NCBI RefSeq assembly: GCF_917563925.1
Contig: NZ_CAKJTJ010000003.1
Span: forward strand, 120,073 to 184,072
Direction: 5' to 3'
Origin: Sutcliffiella rhizosphaerae
GTDB taxonomy: Bacteria > Bacillota > Bacilli > Bacillales > Bacillaceae_I
Length of the DNA: 64,000 bases
Below are positions 19,507 to 29,351 of the stretch, piece by piece (position 1 is the stretch's first letter; each line of letters opens with the position of its first letter). The position numbers and the translations under genes were made by a program. The notes under the pieces were generated by a model. The model was given only the letters and a program-made list of their open reading frames with translations, was not told where the DNA came from and ran no database searches.

Positions 19507-19953
19507 ATGGCAGACAATCAAAAGGACATCAAAATGCCGATTAGGGTTAACTTCCAATCGGAAATCATTCATGCCAATAATGAACGGGAACAGGTTTCAT
19601 TTAATACAGTAGGACAGTATTACATAAAGGGTCAATCGGAATACATCGTTTTCGCTGAAGAGCTGGAAAGACAAGAGAAGGTCCATTGCTTTTATAAAAT
19701 AAACAATCAGGAAGTAAGATTGAAGCGTTCTGGGGACATCAAGATGTCGCAGTCCTTCCGGGCGGGTGAAACGACAGAAGGATCCTATCACGGTGCAGGA
19801 GCTATTTTTCAGTTTGAAACTGAAACCAATAAGGTAATTTTGATGAAGGATCCTAACAAGAATAGAGGATCCTTACAGCTTGATTATAAATTGAAGATTC
19901 AGGATGACATAACAGGTCAATACTTGATAACAATTAATTTTGAGGAGGAATAG
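19507..19953 (+). CDS. ywiB: DUF1934 beta-barrel protein YwiB
   Basis: A 148-residue DUF1934 protein, a lipocalin-like beta-barrel family of unknown function. The pattern of short beta strands (KIRRSGDI-type [33 protein letters not shown]) fits the family. I choose ATG 19507, placing AAGGATG nine bases upstream; ATG 19495 would overlap that site. argS begins five bases after the stop, so the genes are co-transcribed, as in B. subtilis. Confidence 0.83.
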   Translation: MADNQKDIKMPIRVNFQSEIIHANNEREQVSFNTVGQYYIKGQSEYIVFAEELERQEKVHCFYKINNQEVRLKRSGDIKMSQSFRAGETTEGSYHGAGAIFQFETETNKVILMKDPNKNRGSLQLDYKLKIQDDITGQYLITINFEEE

Positions 19954-19958
19954 GCAAT

Positions 19959-21629
19959 ATGAATATTGTGGAACAAGTACAAGAGCGCCTGAAAGCAGAG
20001 ATTAAAGACTCTGTCATAAAAGCAGGATTAGCAACAGAGGAGCAGATTCCAGAGGTACTACTTGAGACACCTAAAGATAAAATAAATGGGGATTATTCTA
20101 CCAACATGGCCATGCAGCTTGCGCGGGTTGCCAAAAAAGCGCCACGTATGATTGCCGAAGAAATTGTAAAAAACTTCGATCAATCAAAAGCATCTATCGA
20201 AAAAATCGATATTGCTGGACCTGGATTCATTAACTTTTATATGAATAACTCCTACTTAACAGAATTGATTCCTACCATCATTAAGGCTGGATCGGATTAC
20301 GGTCGTTCTGATGTTGGCAAGGGAGAAACAGTTAATGTCGAGTTTGTATCCGCAAACCCTACAGGTGATCTTCATCTTGGGCATGCCCGCGGAGCTGCTG
20401 TCGGAGATTCGTTATGTAACGTACTGGATAAAGCGGGTTATGAGGTTACACGTGAATACTATATTAATGACGCTGGAAACCAAATCAACAATCTTGCGCT
20501 CTCTGTTGAAGCAAGATATTTACAAGCTCTTGGACAGGAAGTAGAAATGCCTGAAGATGGTTACCACGGTAAAGATATTATCGGAATTGGACAAGCACTT
20601 GCGGAAGAGTTTGGCGATAAGTTTGTTCATGAAACAGAAGATAATCGCCGCAGCTTCTTCCGTGAGTATGGGCTAAAATATGAAATGAAAAAGCTTCAAC
20701 AGGATTTAGAGGAATTCCGGGTTCGCTTTAATGTATGGTATTCAGAAACCTCTTTATACAACAATGGAAAAATTGATGATGCGCTCGAGACCTTACGTAA
20801 TCAAGGTCATATTTACGAAGAAGAGGGGGCAACCTGGTTTCGCTCCACTACCTTCGGGGATGACAAAGACCGAGTGTTAATAAAAAATGATGGCTCTTAT
20901 ACGTATTTAACACCGGATATTGCATATCATCAGGATAAAATTAAACGCGGTCATGATAAGCTTATTAATATTTGGGGTGCGGACCATCACGGTTATATAC
21001 CACGTATGAAAGCTGCAATAGAGGCATTAGGATACGGGAAAGAGGCGCTGGAAGTTGAAATTATCCAGCTTGTACATCTTTTCCAAAACGGTGAAAAAAT
21101 GAAGATGAGCAAACGTACAGGTAAAGCCGTAACGATGCGAGACTTGATGGAAGAAGTAGGACTTGATGCAGTGCGTTACTTCTTTGCAATGCGCAGCGCA
21201 GATACACATTTGGACTTTGACATGGATTTGGCCGTTTCCCAATCCAACGAAAACCCGGTATTCTATGCCCAATATGCTCACGCGCGTATTTGCAGCATGC
21301 TTCGTCAAGGGGAAGAACAAGGACTTAGCCTAGAGGGTGACTTTGCATTGGATTATATCGCTTCAGAAAAAGAAATTGACCTTCTTAAAAAACTTGGCGA
21401 TTACCCATTAGCAGTAGCAGAGGCGGCACAAAAGCGGATACCTCATCGCATTACGAACTATATATTTGATTTGGCATCGGCTCTTCATAGCTTCTATAAC
21501 GCAGAAAAAGTACTTGATGCTGATAACCTAGAAAAATCAAAAGCACGCCTTGGTCTCATGAAAGCAGTCCAAATTACACTTGAAGATGCGTTAAAACTTA
21601 TCGGAGTATCTGCTCCTGAAAAAATGTAG
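19959..21629 (+). CDS. argS: Arginyl-tRNA synthetase
   Basis: A 556-residue class I aminoacyl-tRNA synthetase charging tRNA-Arg. The N-terminal Add-1 domain spans about 1-115. The HIGH motif appears as HLGH (139-142) after FVSANPTGD, and KMSKRTG is the KMSKS equivalent. A DALR anticodon-binding domain ends the protein ([18 protein letters not shown]). GAGGAGGAATAGGCAAT precedes ATG with the binding site overlapping the end of ywiB. No T-box leader is visible. A terminator follows at 21716. Confidence 0.97.
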   Translation: MNIVEQVQERLKAEIKDSVIKAGLATEEQIPEVLLETPKDKINGDYSTNMAMQLARVAKKAPRMIAEEIVKNFDQSKASIEKIDIAGPGFINFYMNNSYLTELIPTIIKAGSDYGRSDVGKGETVNVEFVSANPTGDLHLGHARGAAVGDSLCNVLDKAGYEVTREYYINDAGNQINNLALSVEARYLQALGQEVEMPEDGYHGKDIIGIGQALAEEFGDKFVHETEDNRRSFFREYGLKYEMKKLQQDLEEFRVRFNVWYSETSLYNNGKIDDALETLRNQGHIYEEEGATWFRSTTFGDDKDRVLIKNDGSYTYLTPDIAYHQDKIKRGHDKLINIWGADHHGYIPRMKAAIEALGYGKEALEVEIIQLVHLFQNGEKMKMSKRTGKAVTMRDLMEEVGLDAVRYFFAMRSADTHLDFDMDLAVSQSNENPVFYAQYAHARICSMLRQGEEQGLSLEGDFALDYIASEKEIDLLKKLGDYPLAVAEAAQKRIPHRITNYIFDLASALHSFYNAEKVLDADNLEKSKARLGLMKAVQITLEDALKLIGVSAPEKM

Positions 21630-21715
21630 TGGCATGAATCCTAGGAAGGAGAGGAGTTACCGCATTAGGTAATGATCACCTCAACAAGGAAGTGTTACGA
21701 AGATTTCACCAGTCT

Positions 21716-21752
21716 AAGCTCTCTACTTATTTGGAGTAGAGAGCTTTCTTTT
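21716..21752 (+). terminator. Terminator of ywiB-argS
   Basis: AAGCTCTCTACT pairs perfectly with AGTAGAGAGCTT around a 7-base loop, then a T-rich stretch. Confidence 0.9.
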
Positions 21753-21800
21753 GGCTAAAATAACAACAACTTAAGAATTACGAACAAAGGAGTTTTTTCT

Positions 21801-21977
21801 ATGAAAGAAAGTTTATTAGCACTTGCAACAGGAATGGTCGTTGGATTCCTCTTTGCGTTATTCAGACTGCCTATACCTGCACCGCCTGTTTTTTCAGGTA
21901 TCGTGGGGATTGTCGGGATTTACCTTGGGTACCGTCTTTTTATGTGGATTGCCCCAATTTTCCAATCAAGCAACTGA
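21801..21977 (+). CDS. XapX domain small membrane protein
   Basis: A 58-residue protein with two hydrophobic helices: about 5-20 (ALATGMVVGFLFALF) and 30-50 (VFSGIVGIVGIYLGYRLF). The linking RLPIPAPP is the hallmark of the XapX (DUF1427) family, whose function is unknown. AAAGGAG lies ten bases before the ATG. It is short enough to be missed by length-filtered gene calls. It sits between argS and the convergent uvsE and is followed by a perfect 11-bp-arm hairpin. Confidence 0.82.
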   Translation: MKESLLALATGMVVGFLFALFRLPIPAPPVFSGIVGIVGIYLGYRLFMWIAPIFQSSN

Positions 21978-21986
21978 ATCCAAATA

Positions 21987-22026
21987 GAGGGCTGTCCGAA
22001 AAGTATTCACTCGTTGGACAGCCCTC
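21987..22026. terminator. Strong hairpin between XapX gene and uvsE
   Basis: GAGGGCTGTCC and GGACAGCCCTC form a perfect 11-bp stem with an 18-base loop carrying GAAAAGTATTCACT. Neither side has a clear T run, so termination is likely but not certain. The loop sequence recurs in the terminator at 35871. Confidence 0.6.
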
Positions 22027-22049
22027 AAATAGTATTAGTAGTATGGAAC

Positions 22050-23003
22050 TTACAACTCAACCATTCCACCACTCAAACGCTTTACTCCGCGTATTTTTGC
22101 GATATCTTCTACGAGCTGTAGTGCCGCTTCATCCTTGTACTTTGCCTCTACCATGAAATCCACATCCTGGCCAAGCTTCATCACTACTTTTATAAATTCC
22201 ATAATAAATTGAACATCTACATAATCGGCATGGTGGCGTAATTTCTTTTCAGAAAGAGGGGAGGAGATATGAATTTTTGGTATGATGCCAATATCATTCC
22301 ATGTCGCAAAAACCCTAGGGAGCAACTCCTCATAAGAAATACTACTCGGATTTGCAAATTCGTGATGATAATCAAATGCTAACGGAACACCTAACTCCTC
22401 ACATAGAATCAGTGTTTCCTCTGTCGTGTATGTTTTATCGTCGTTTTCTAAGGTCATCCTCTGTTTAATGTTCTCTGGGAGCAACTTAATGTTTTCACGA
22501 AAACGCTCTATCGCTAGCTCTTTGTTCCCATATGCTCCACCAACATGGATATTGATTGTCCCTTCCTTTTCCAACCCCATAGCCTGCAGCATGTCATAAT
22601 GGTAAGCCATGTCCATGACCGCATTCTCAGAGATATGCGGTTTATCACTTGTAAACAAGGTAAATTGATTCGGGTGAAAGCTTGAACGAATGCCATATCG
22701 CTTCACCAGTTGCCCGATTTCCTTGAATTCATGCTCGAACGGTTTGACAAAATCCCACTTTACCTCAGGGTGAGTGGCAAGAGGTACAATGGAAGAGGAG
22801 AACCGGAACACTTGGATACCATGAGCGATACAAAAGTAAATCGTTCGCAATGTATTTTGTAAATTTTCTTTTGTCACAGAGTGAAGCTTTTCAACCCTTT
22901 CATCCACCGACATTTGTTTGTAACGTGTATAAGTTAAAGCCCTGGCAGGAGAAGCTTCCCAAAGGCTCCATGACTGAGATACGAAACCTATCCGTATCCT
23001 CAT
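22050..23003 (-). CDS. uvsE: UV damage endonuclease UvsE
   Basis: A 317-residue UVDE-family TIM-barrel enzyme that nicks DNA 5' of UV photoproducts. MRIRIGFVSQS opens the protein; RFSSSIVPLATHPE, SSFHPNQFTLFTS, NIHVGGAYGNKE, LENDDKTYT and FDYHHEF carry the His, Glu and Asp metal ligands. The C-terminus DFMVEAKYKDEAAL is conserved. AAAGGAGGG precedes the start inside the short gap to the upstream cardiolipin synthase gene, so the two form an operon, as in B. subtilis (ywjE-ywjD). Confidence 0.94.
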   Translation of the reverse strand: MRIRIGFVSQSWSLWEASPARALTYTRYKQMSVDERVEKLHSVTKENLQNTLRTIYFCIAHGIQVFRFSSSIVPLATHPEVKWDFVKPFEHEFKEIGQLVKRYGIRSSFHPNQFTLFTSDKPHISENAVMDMAYHYDMLQAMGLEKEGTINIHVGGAYGNKELAIERFRENIKLLPENIKQRMTLENDDKTYTTEETLILCEELGVPLAFDYHHEFANPSSISYEELLPRVFATWNDIGIIPKIHISSPLSEKKLRHHADYVDVQFIMEFIKVVMKLGQDVDFMVEAKYKDEAALQLVEDIAKIRGVKRLSGGMVEL

Positions 23004-23016
23004 AAAAATCCCTCCT

Positions 23017-24222
23017 TTACAACAACGGAGAAATTAATTTGGAAAACTGTTCCTTGCTTTTTTCAAATAAGGAACGGTTCTTAATAAATTCCAACGTCAA
23101 CTTTTCTGAATGATGAATATCTTTATAAATTTCCTGAATCGTTTTTTGCACGAATTCCTTATCATATATTAAACAATTTATTTCATTGTTTAAAAACAAA
23201 CTCCGCTTATCGAAGTTAGCTGTACCAATATCACAAGTATGGTCATCAATAACGATAACTTTTGCATGATAAAAACCAAGATAAAATCGATAAACCTCTG
23301 CTCCAGCTTCAATAATAGTGGAAAAGTAAGGAAACGCCGCATCCATGACGATAGGATGGTCAGCTTTTGCAGGAACAAGCACGGTGACACTCACCCCGCG
23401 CCCCAAGGCGTCTAATAGTTCAACAAGCAACAGGTCGCTAGGAATAAAATAAGGGGTACAAATAATGATGGAATGCTCCGCTCTCTTTATGAGGTTTAAA
23501 AAAATCTCGCTAAGCTGTGTACCATTTGTAGGTACTAGCTGATGTGTGTGAGGTCCTTTTTCAGATACCGGGTAATAATCTTTACCCCAATCGAGAGAAG
23601 AAAAATCACCTGCTAACTCCCAATTTTGTAGGAATTGGGTCTGAAGATCTTGAACCCCTTCTCCAATAAGCTGTAAATGGTAATCCCTCCATACACCAAA
23701 TTTCGGATCCTGCCCTAAATATTCTTTTCCAATATTAAATCCGCCCACATACCCAATACTTCCATCTATCACAGTAATCTTGCGATGATTCCGTTGATTA
23801 ATGCTGAAAAAAAAGAATGGAAAAGCAGGCTTATGATAAAATTCGACCTGAACGCGGTGCTTTTTTAATTCTTTTATGGTCCTTTTTTTAATCCCGAAAG
23901 AGCCCATAAAATCAAGGAGAAGGCGGACCTCTACTCCTTGTTCCGCTTTTTCCTTGAGAATGTTAAAGAACTCCTGGCTGGCATGGTCTTCCTTTACCAA
24001 GTAAAAAAGGGAATGGATATGGTGTTTTGCCTGACGCATATCGTTATACAGGTCTTTGAACAACAAATTCCCATCTGCATAGAGATTTATTTCCCCTTGC
24101 CTTTTTGGGAAGCTCAATGTCCTTGTTTCCTTGATATGCTTCATGCGACCGAAATATAGATCTAATCCTAACCAAATAAAAATAAGCACTATTACAAGGA
24201 TTGTGTATAATACAACGTTCAT
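23017..24222 (-). CDS. clsB: Phospholipase-D-type cardiolipin synthase (YwjE-like)
   Basis: A 401-residue membrane-anchored protein with one N-terminal helix (about 4-22) and two PLD domains. The first HKD-like motif reads NHRKITVIDGSIGYVGG and the second YHAKVIVIDDHTCDIGTANFD. Such enzymes join two phosphatidylglycerols to cardiolipin. The length is shorter than ClsA (two helices), fitting the YwjE branch. Only 13 bp separate it from uvsE downstream. It is divergent from fadF across 321 bp. Confidence 0.9.
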   Translation of the reverse strand: MNVVLYTILVIVLIFIWLGLDLYFGRMKHIKETRTLSFPKRQGEINLYADGNLLFKDLYNDMRQAKHHIHSLFYLVKEDHASQEFFNILKEKAEQGVEVRLLLDFMGSFGIKKRTIKELKKHRVQVEFYHKPAFPFFFFSINQRNHRKITVIDGSIGYVGGFNIGKEYLGQDPKFGVWRDYHLQLIGEGVQDLQTQFLQNWELAGDFSSLDWGKDYYPVSEKGPHTHQLVPTNGTQLSEIFLNLIKRAEHSIIICTPYFIPSDLLLVELLDALGRGVSVTVLVPAKADHPIVMDAAFPYFSTIIEAGAEVYRFYLGFYHAKVIVIDDHTCDIGTANFDKRSLFLNNEINCLIYDKEFVQKTIQEIYKDIHHSEKLTLEFIKNRSLFEKSKEQFSKLISPLL

Positions 24223-24404
24223 TCCATTCCCTCCTAATATAAGTGCCTATAGCTTTTACGAAAATAAGCCATCTTATCCTGTTAAGAGATTGATTGGAAG
24301 CAAACGATAGTGACCATTGAACAATGTCTAGCTTGAAGTTATAAGCGGAGTCTTCTGCTCGGAATCAACAACTAGAAAAACCAAAAAATATTTTAGGAAA
24401 TCTG

Positions 24405-24433
24405 TTGACTGAATGCTCATTCAGTAATAAGAT
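24405..24433 (+). promoter_or_regulatory. fadF promoter with an embedded TetR-type operator
   Basis: TTGACT, a 17-bp spacer and TAAGAT form a good SigA promoter. The perfect palindrome ACTGAATGCTCATTCAGT (24408-24425) fills the spacer, so a bound repressor would block RNA polymerase. It resembles B. subtilis FadR sites but with closer half-sites. The rest of the 24223-24543 gap holds no gene. Confidence 0.85.
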
Positions 24434-24543
24434 AAGGGTAAATTACCAAAGTTCTGAAAATTATATTCTTTCCAAACATTAAGGCGTTTTCTGCTGAGAA
24501 AATTGACAGGAAAAGGGATATGACATGAGGGGAGTGGAGAGAT

Positions 24544-26658
24544 GTGAGTAACGGTTTGCTAATTGCAAATTGGATTTTGACGATAATTGTAACCGCTTAC
24601 GCAATTTCGTTATTTTTTTATTTAATCAGAACGAGAATTCAATATATCAAGCTTGGGAAAAAAATTGAATTCGATAACAAAGTAAAAGAACGACTAAATA
24701 AAGTGTGGGTTAATGTATTTGGGCAAAAAAAGCTCCTAAAAGATAAAAAAAGTGGGATCATCCACGTTATGTTCTTTTATGGCTTTATTATGGTGCAGTT
24801 AGGTGCGATTGATCTCATTATTAAAGGTCTAGTTCCTGATGGCCGTTTGCCTCTTGGCCCACTGTATCCAGCCTTTACTTTCTTTCAAGAACTAGTGACT
24901 CTAATGATATTAGTAGCGGTTGTCTGGGCTTTCCATCGCCGCTATGTAGAAAAGCTTGTTCGTCTGAAAAGGGGCTTTAAGTCGGGATTAGTGCTTCTTT
25001 TTATCGGAGGATTAATGCTTTCTGTCCTATTTTCTAACGGAATGGGGATTATCTGGCATGATCATGGATTAACCTGGAGTGAACCAGTTGCGTCCGTATT
25101 TGCCTTGATGTTTAGCTGGATTAATGAAACGGCTGCCATTGCCTTATTTTATATTGGTTGGTGGATACACTTATTGCTCCTGCTTACATTCCTGGTATAT
25201 GTTCCGCAATCTAAGCATGCGCACTTAATTGCAGGACCTGTGAACGTATTTTTCCACCGTACAACGAACAATGGAAAGCTTGAAAAAATCGATTTTGAAG
25301 ACGAAACACAAGAAACCTTTGGTGTTGGAAAAGTGGAGGATTTCACTCAGTACCAATTGATAGATATGTACGCATGTGTGGAATGCGGACGCTGTACAAA
25401 TATGTGTCCGGCAACAGGTACAGGAAAAATGCTCTCACCTATGGATTTGATAATCAAAATTCGTGATCATCTAACAGACAAAGGGGCTGCCATTACTTCG
25501 AAATCTCCTTGGGTACCAACCTATGCCTTTAAACACACCAATGGAAACCAGCTGGCAATGGCATCTGCTGGCCAAGGGGTAAAGGAAAGTGCGGCAGCCG
25601 TCGAATACAGCCCGAGCCTGATTGGTGATGTTATCACTGAAGAAGAAATCTGGGCCTGTACAACCTGTCGTAACTGTGAAGATCAATGCCCAGTTATGAA
25701 TGAGCACGTAGATAAAATAATAGATCTTCGCCGTTACCTTGTTCTAACAGAAGGGAAGATGGACGCTGATGCTCAACGTGCGATGACAAACATCGAGCGT
25801 CAAGGTAACCCGTGGGGGCTAAACCGTAAAGAACGTGAAAACTGGCGTGAAGCAGCACCGGAAGTAACCATTCCTACTGTAAAAGAAATGAAAAAAGCTG
25901 GTGAGGAATTCGAATACCTCTTCTGGGTTGGCTCTATGGGATCGTTCGACAACCGTTCTCAGAAAATCGCCATTTCTTTTGCGAAATTATTAAATGAAGC
26001 TGGCGTGAAATTCGCAATTCTTGGCAACAAAGAGAAAAACTCTGGAGATACACCACGTCGTCTAGGTAACGAATTTCTTTTCCAAGAGCTAGCTACAAGC
26101 AACATTTCCGAATTTGAGAAAAACGAAATCAAGAAAATCGTTACCATTGACCCGCATGCCTATAATATTTTCAAAAATGAGTATCCAGATTTCGGTTTGG
26201 AAGCAGAGGTCTATCACCACACAGAAGTGTTGGCAGAGCTTGTAAAAGAAGGCAGGTTGAAACCGATTCATGAGGTAAAAGAAACCATTACGTATCATGA
26301 CTCGTGTTATTTAGGAAGATACAACGAAGTGTATGAGCCACCTCGAGACATTTTAAAAGCCATCCCGGGCGTGACAGTAGTGGAGATGCACCGAAGCCGC
26401 GATACCGGAATGTGCTGTGGAGCTGGTGGAGGACTCATGTGGATGGAAGAGGACTCTGGTACACGAGTTAATGTGGCCCGTACCGAACAGGCTCTTGAGG
26501 TCGCACCAAGTGTCATCAGCTCTGGTTGTCCATATTGCTTAACGATGCTTTCAGATGGAACGAAAGCAAAAGAAGTCGAAGAAGAAGTTGGAACGTATGA
26601 TGTGGCGGAATTGCTCGAACGCTCCTGTATTGGCGAAAAGCAGGAACTAGTTTCATAA
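24544..26658 (+). CDS. fadF: Membrane Fe-S oxidoreductase of the heterodisulfide reductase type (FadF/YwjF)
   Basis: A 704-residue protein with an N-terminal membrane part of about six helices (to about 235), two 4Fe-4S motifs (CVECGRCTNMCP and CTTCRNCEDQCP) and a C-terminal part with two cysteine-rich CCG-type motifs (HDSCYLGRYNEVYEPPR, MCCGAGGG). By analogy it accepts electrons from the electron-transfer flavoprotein of acyl-CoA oxidation and passes them to the quinone pool. The start is GTG 24544 behind GGGGAGTGGAGAGAT. It heads the acyl-CoA oxidation cluster and its promoter contains the TetR-type operator. Confidence 0.9.
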   Translation: MSNGLLIANWILTIIVTAYAISLFFYLIRTRIQYIKLGKKIEFDNKVKERLNKVWVNVFGQKKLLKDKKSGIIHVMFFYGFIMVQLGAIDLIIKGLVPDGRLPLGPLYPAFTFFQELVTLMILVAVVWAFHRRYVEKLVRLKRGFKSGLVLLFIGGLMLSVLFSNGMGIIWHDHGLTWSEPVASVFALMFSWINETAAIALFYIGWWIHLLLLLTFLVYVPQSKHAHLIAGPVNVFFHRTTNNGKLEKIDFEDETQETFGVGKVEDFTQYQLIDMYACVECGRCTNMCPATGTGKMLSPMDLIIKIRDHLTDKGAAITSKSPWVPTYAFKHTNGNQLAMASAGQGVKESAAAVEYSPSLIGDVITEEEIWACTTCRNCEDQCPVMNEHVDKIIDLRRYLVLTEGKMDADAQRAMTNIERQGNPWGLNRKERENWREAAPEVTIPTVKEMKKAGEEFEYLFWVGSMGSFDNRSQKIAISFAKLLNEAGVKFAILGNKEKNSGDTPRRLGNEFLFQELATSNISEFEKNEIKKIVTIDPHAYNIFKNEYPDFGLEAEVYHHTEVLAELVKEGRLKPIHEVKETITYHDSCYLGRYNEVYEPPRDILKAIPGVTVVEMHRSRDTGMCCGAGGGLMWMEEDSGTRVNVARTEQALEVAPSVISSGCPYCLTMLSDGTKAKEVEEEVGTYDVAELLERSCIGEKQELVS

Positions 26659-26718
26659 AAAATATAGCTAGTCACGGTGTACGTAGAACTCTGCGTGCAC
26701 CCAATGCTTTTCCATTGT

Positions 26719-26736
26719 ATTGAGCGAGCGTTCAGT
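26719..26736 (+). promoter_or_regulatory. Second TetR-type operator, upstream of thl
   Basis: ATTGAGCGAGCGTTCAGT is an imperfect 18-bp palindrome of the same length and outer bases as the fadF site (ACTGAAYG-like halves around two central bases). Confidence 0.65.
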
Positions 26737-26744
26737 CAAAAATT

Positions 26745-26758
26745 TGAAAGCGTTTACC
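26745..26758 (+). promoter_or_regulatory. Probable cre site upstream of thl
   Basis: TGAAAGCGTTTACC matches the cre consensus except for the last base. It lies 29 bp before the thl start and nine bases after the TetR-type operator. Confidence 0.6.
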
Positions 26759-26787
26759 TTTTTAAAGAATAAAGGAGGAATTCAACC

Positions 26788-27966
26788 ATGGGAAAAACCG
26801 TAATTGTTAGTGGAGTTCGTACCCCAATTGGCCGTTTTGCAGGAGGACTAAGCACACTCACAGCTTCTGACTTAGGAGCAGTTGCGATAAAAGAGGCTTT
26901 GGAAAGGGCGAATGTTGCTGGGGACCAAGTCGGAGAAGTTCTGATGGGGACGGTTTTGCAAGGAGGGCAAGGTCAGCTTCCTTCACGTCAAGCGGCACAA
27001 AAAGCCGGTTTACCTTGGGAAGTTCGTACTGAAACCATAAATAAAGTGTGTGCATCTGGTATGCGATCTGTAACACTTGGAGACATTTTGATTCGCTCTG
27101 GGGAAGAAGAAGTGATCGTTGCAGGCGGAATGGAATCCATGAGTAATGCGCCTTATATGATGCAAAAAGCGAGATGGGGACTTCGCATGGGGGATAGCAG
27201 CATTCAGGACTTGATGGTACACGATGGACTAACATGCACATTTACAGGGGTCCACATGGGGACATACGGAAATGGCGTGGCAAAAGAAATGGCTATCAGT
27301 CGAGAAGACCAGGATGCGTGGGCATACAGAAGTCATCAACGAGCTATTGAGGCCGCGGAAAATGGTTATTTTGATGAAGAAATTGTGCCAGTATCTGTTC
27401 CTCAGCGCAAAGGGGACCCAATTGTCGTTCAGAAAGATGAATCTCCGCGCAAGGATACATCTTTAGAGAAACTTTCCACACTTAGACCAGCTTTTGACCA
27501 TGATGGCACGATTACAGCAGGAAATGCTCCTGGAGTAAATGATGGAGCAAGCGCACTCGTGTTAATGAGTGAAGAGCGTGCCGCCAAAGAAGGTAAACAA
27601 GTACTTGCCACTATATTAGGTCATGCATCGATTGCAGTCGAAGCAAAGGACTTTCCAAAAACACCTGGACTAGTTATTACAGAACTTTTGAAAAAGACAG
27701 GGAAATCATTAGAAGATATAGATTTGTTTGAAATAAATGAAGCATTTGCTGCAGTCGCACTGGCATCTGCAAACTTGGCAGATCTAGACTTGGAAAAAAT
27801 TAATGTGAACGGCGGAGCAGTAGCACTCGGACATCCAATAGGAGCTAGTGGAGCCCGTATTATTGTTTCCTTAATTCATGAGTTAAAGCGACGTGGCGGA
27901 GGACTTGGCATAGCTTCTATTTGCTCAGGCGGCGGTCAAGGCGACGCAATATTAATCCAGGTTTAA
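26788..27966 (+). CDS. Acetyl-CoA C-acetyltransferase (thiolase)
   Basis: A 392-residue thiolase catalysing the thiolytic release of acetyl-CoA or its reverse. Active-site residues are Cys88 in [10 protein letters not shown], the His of [15 protein letters not shown] and the C-terminal Cys of [18 protein letters not shown] precedes the start. It is the first gene of the thl-hbd pair, with its own upstream operator and cre, so it can be transcribed independently of fadF. It is closest in type to MmgA/ThlA; exact chain-length preference cannot be read from sequence. Confidence 0.93.
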   Translation: MGKTVIVSGVRTPIGRFAGGLSTLTASDLGAVAIKEALERANVAGDQVGEVLMGTVLQGGQGQLPSRQAAQKAGLPWEVRTETINKVCASGMRSVTLGDILIRSGEEEVIVAGGMESMSNAPYMMQKARWGLRMGDSSIQDLMVHDGLTCTFTGVHMGTYGNGVAKEMAISREDQDAWAYRSHQRAIEAAENGYFDEEIVPVSVPQRKGDPIVVQKDESPRKDTSLEKLSTLRPAFDHDGTITAGNAPGVNDGASALVLMSEERAAKEGKQVLATILGHASIAVEAKDFPKTPGLVITELLKKTGKSLEDIDLFEINEAFAAVALASANLADLDLEKINVNGGAVALGHPIGASGARIIVSLIHELKRRGGGLGIASICSGGGQGDAILIQV

Positions 27967-27984
27967 AATTGGGGAGGTAAGAAC

Positions 27985-28839
27985 ATGACAATTCAAAAAG
28001 TAATGGTAATTGGGGCAGGGCAAATGGGATCCGGAATCGCACAGGTTTGTGCAATGGCCGGTTACGATGTATACATCAATGACTTGAAAGAGGCATTTCT
28101 AGAACGAGGACTAAGTGGTATCACCAAAAACTTAATGCGATCTGTCGAAAAAGGCCGGATGACAGAAGAGGAAAAAGCTGGCGTGCTAGCAAGAATACAA
28201 ACAACGACTTTGCTAGAAGACGCAAAGAATGTGGATCTTGTCATTGAAGCAGCAGTCGAAAACATGGAAATTAAAACGAAAATTTTTGCGGAAGTGGACC
28301 GTCATGCACCGGCTCACGCTATTTTAGCAACGAATACTTCCTCTCTTCCAATAACAGAAATTGCTGCAGCAACGAACAGACCAGAAAAAGTGATCGGCAT
28401 GCATTTCATGAATCCGGTCCCCGTTATGAAACTGGTAGAAATCATCCGTGGGCTACAAACAGCTGACGAAGTTTACAGCGCAATTGAAGATATGACCAAA
28501 AAATTAACCAAAGTGCCCGTTGAAGTAAATGATTTTCCTGGATTCGTCGCGAACCGTGTTTTGATGCCGATGATCAATGAAGCTATCTATACCGTCTATG
28601 AGGGAGTAGCTACCCCAGAAGCAGTAGATGAAGTCATGAAGCTCGGAATGAATCACCCAATGGGACCACTCACTCTCGCCGACTTCATCGGACTAGACAC
28701 CTGCCTTTATATCATGGAAACACTGCACGAAGGATTTGGTGATGATAAATACCGTCCTTGTCCACTACTTAGAAAATATGTAAAAGCCGGCTGGTTAGGC
28801 CGCAAAACAGGCCGCGGATTCTATCGTTACGACGGGTGA
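27985..28839 (+). CDS. 3-hydroxybutyryl-CoA dehydrogenase
   Basis: A 284-residue NAD-dependent 3-hydroxyacyl-CoA dehydrogenase (MmgB/Hbd type). The Rossmann motif is [12 protein letters not shown] (about 10-21); the catalytic His-Glu pair is in [16 protein letters not shown], and [17 protein letters not shown] and [13 protein letters not shown] belong to the C-terminal helical domain. GGGGAGG lies seven bases before ATG, and thl ends 18 bp upstream. The next gene of the pathway follows only after a 512-bp gap containing a 51-bp repeat array, which breaks an otherwise compact operon. Confidence 0.94.
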   Translation: MTIQKVMVIGAGQMGSGIAQVCAMAGYDVYINDLKEAFLERGLSGITKNLMRSVEKGRMTEEEKAGVLARIQTTTLLEDAKNVDLVIEAAVENMEIKTKIFAEVDRHAPAHAILATNTSSLPITEIAAATNRPEKVIGMHFMNPVPVMKLVEIIRGLQTADEVYSAIEDMTKKLTKVPVEVNDFPGFVANRVLMPMINEAIYTVYEGVATPEAVDEVMKLGMNHPMGPLTLADFIGLDTCLYIMETLHEGFGDDKYRPCPLLRKYVKAGWLGRKTGRGFYRYDG

Positions 28840-28910
28840 TACGTTTTTTAGATTTGAGGGAGTAGGTTTTTTGTTGTAGCGGTTATTATGTTTTTTTTTA
28901 ATTCGATGAA

Positions 28911-29205
28911 TGCCCGAAAATCCGAAAACCTAAAAATAGGGGCACATAAAAGCTAGTTGAATGCCCGAAAATCCGAAAACCTGATAATTGGGGCACATAA
29001 AAGCAGGTTGAATGCCCGAAAATCCAAAAACCCGAAAATTGGGGCACATAAAAGCTGGTTGAATGCCCGAAAATCCGAAAACCTGAGAATTGGGGCACAT
29101 AAAAGCTAGTTGAATGCCCGAAAATCCAAAAACCTGAAAATTGGGGCACATAAAAGCTCAGTTGAATGCCCGAAAATCCAAAAACTCGAAAAAACGGCCT
29201 TCATA
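28911..29205. repeat. 51-bp tandem repeat array, six copies
   Basis: TGCCCGAAAATCC starts units at 28911, 28962, 29013, 29064, 29115 and 29167. Each unit also has GGGGCACATAAAAGC, so TGCCC and GGGCA form inverted arms, and TGCCCG to GGGCACA spans 36 bp, as in the array at 54.9 kb. It lies between hbd and the first acyl-CoA dehydrogenase gene. No credible gene is in the gap. Confidence 0.88.
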
Positions 29206-29351
29206 AACCAGATGAAGAACAAAAAATCAAAAAAGCCAATAAAAAGATCTTCATTTTAGACACTAGCTTCAAAATTTTCATCTACTCAAAAGCTGAAATT
29301 AACATAAAAAATCATAGTACTTTCATTGTCATCAGGAGAGGGGTCACTAGC

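Noticed and set aside
19388..19612. 74-codon frame upstream of ywiB
   Set aside because: It overlaps the ywiB start in another frame, has no binding site and no recognisable product.
28898..29151. Minus-strand repeat-encoded frames (FGFSGIQ repeats)
   Set aside because: Same artefact of a 51-bp period; two frames are open in parallel and no start signal is present.
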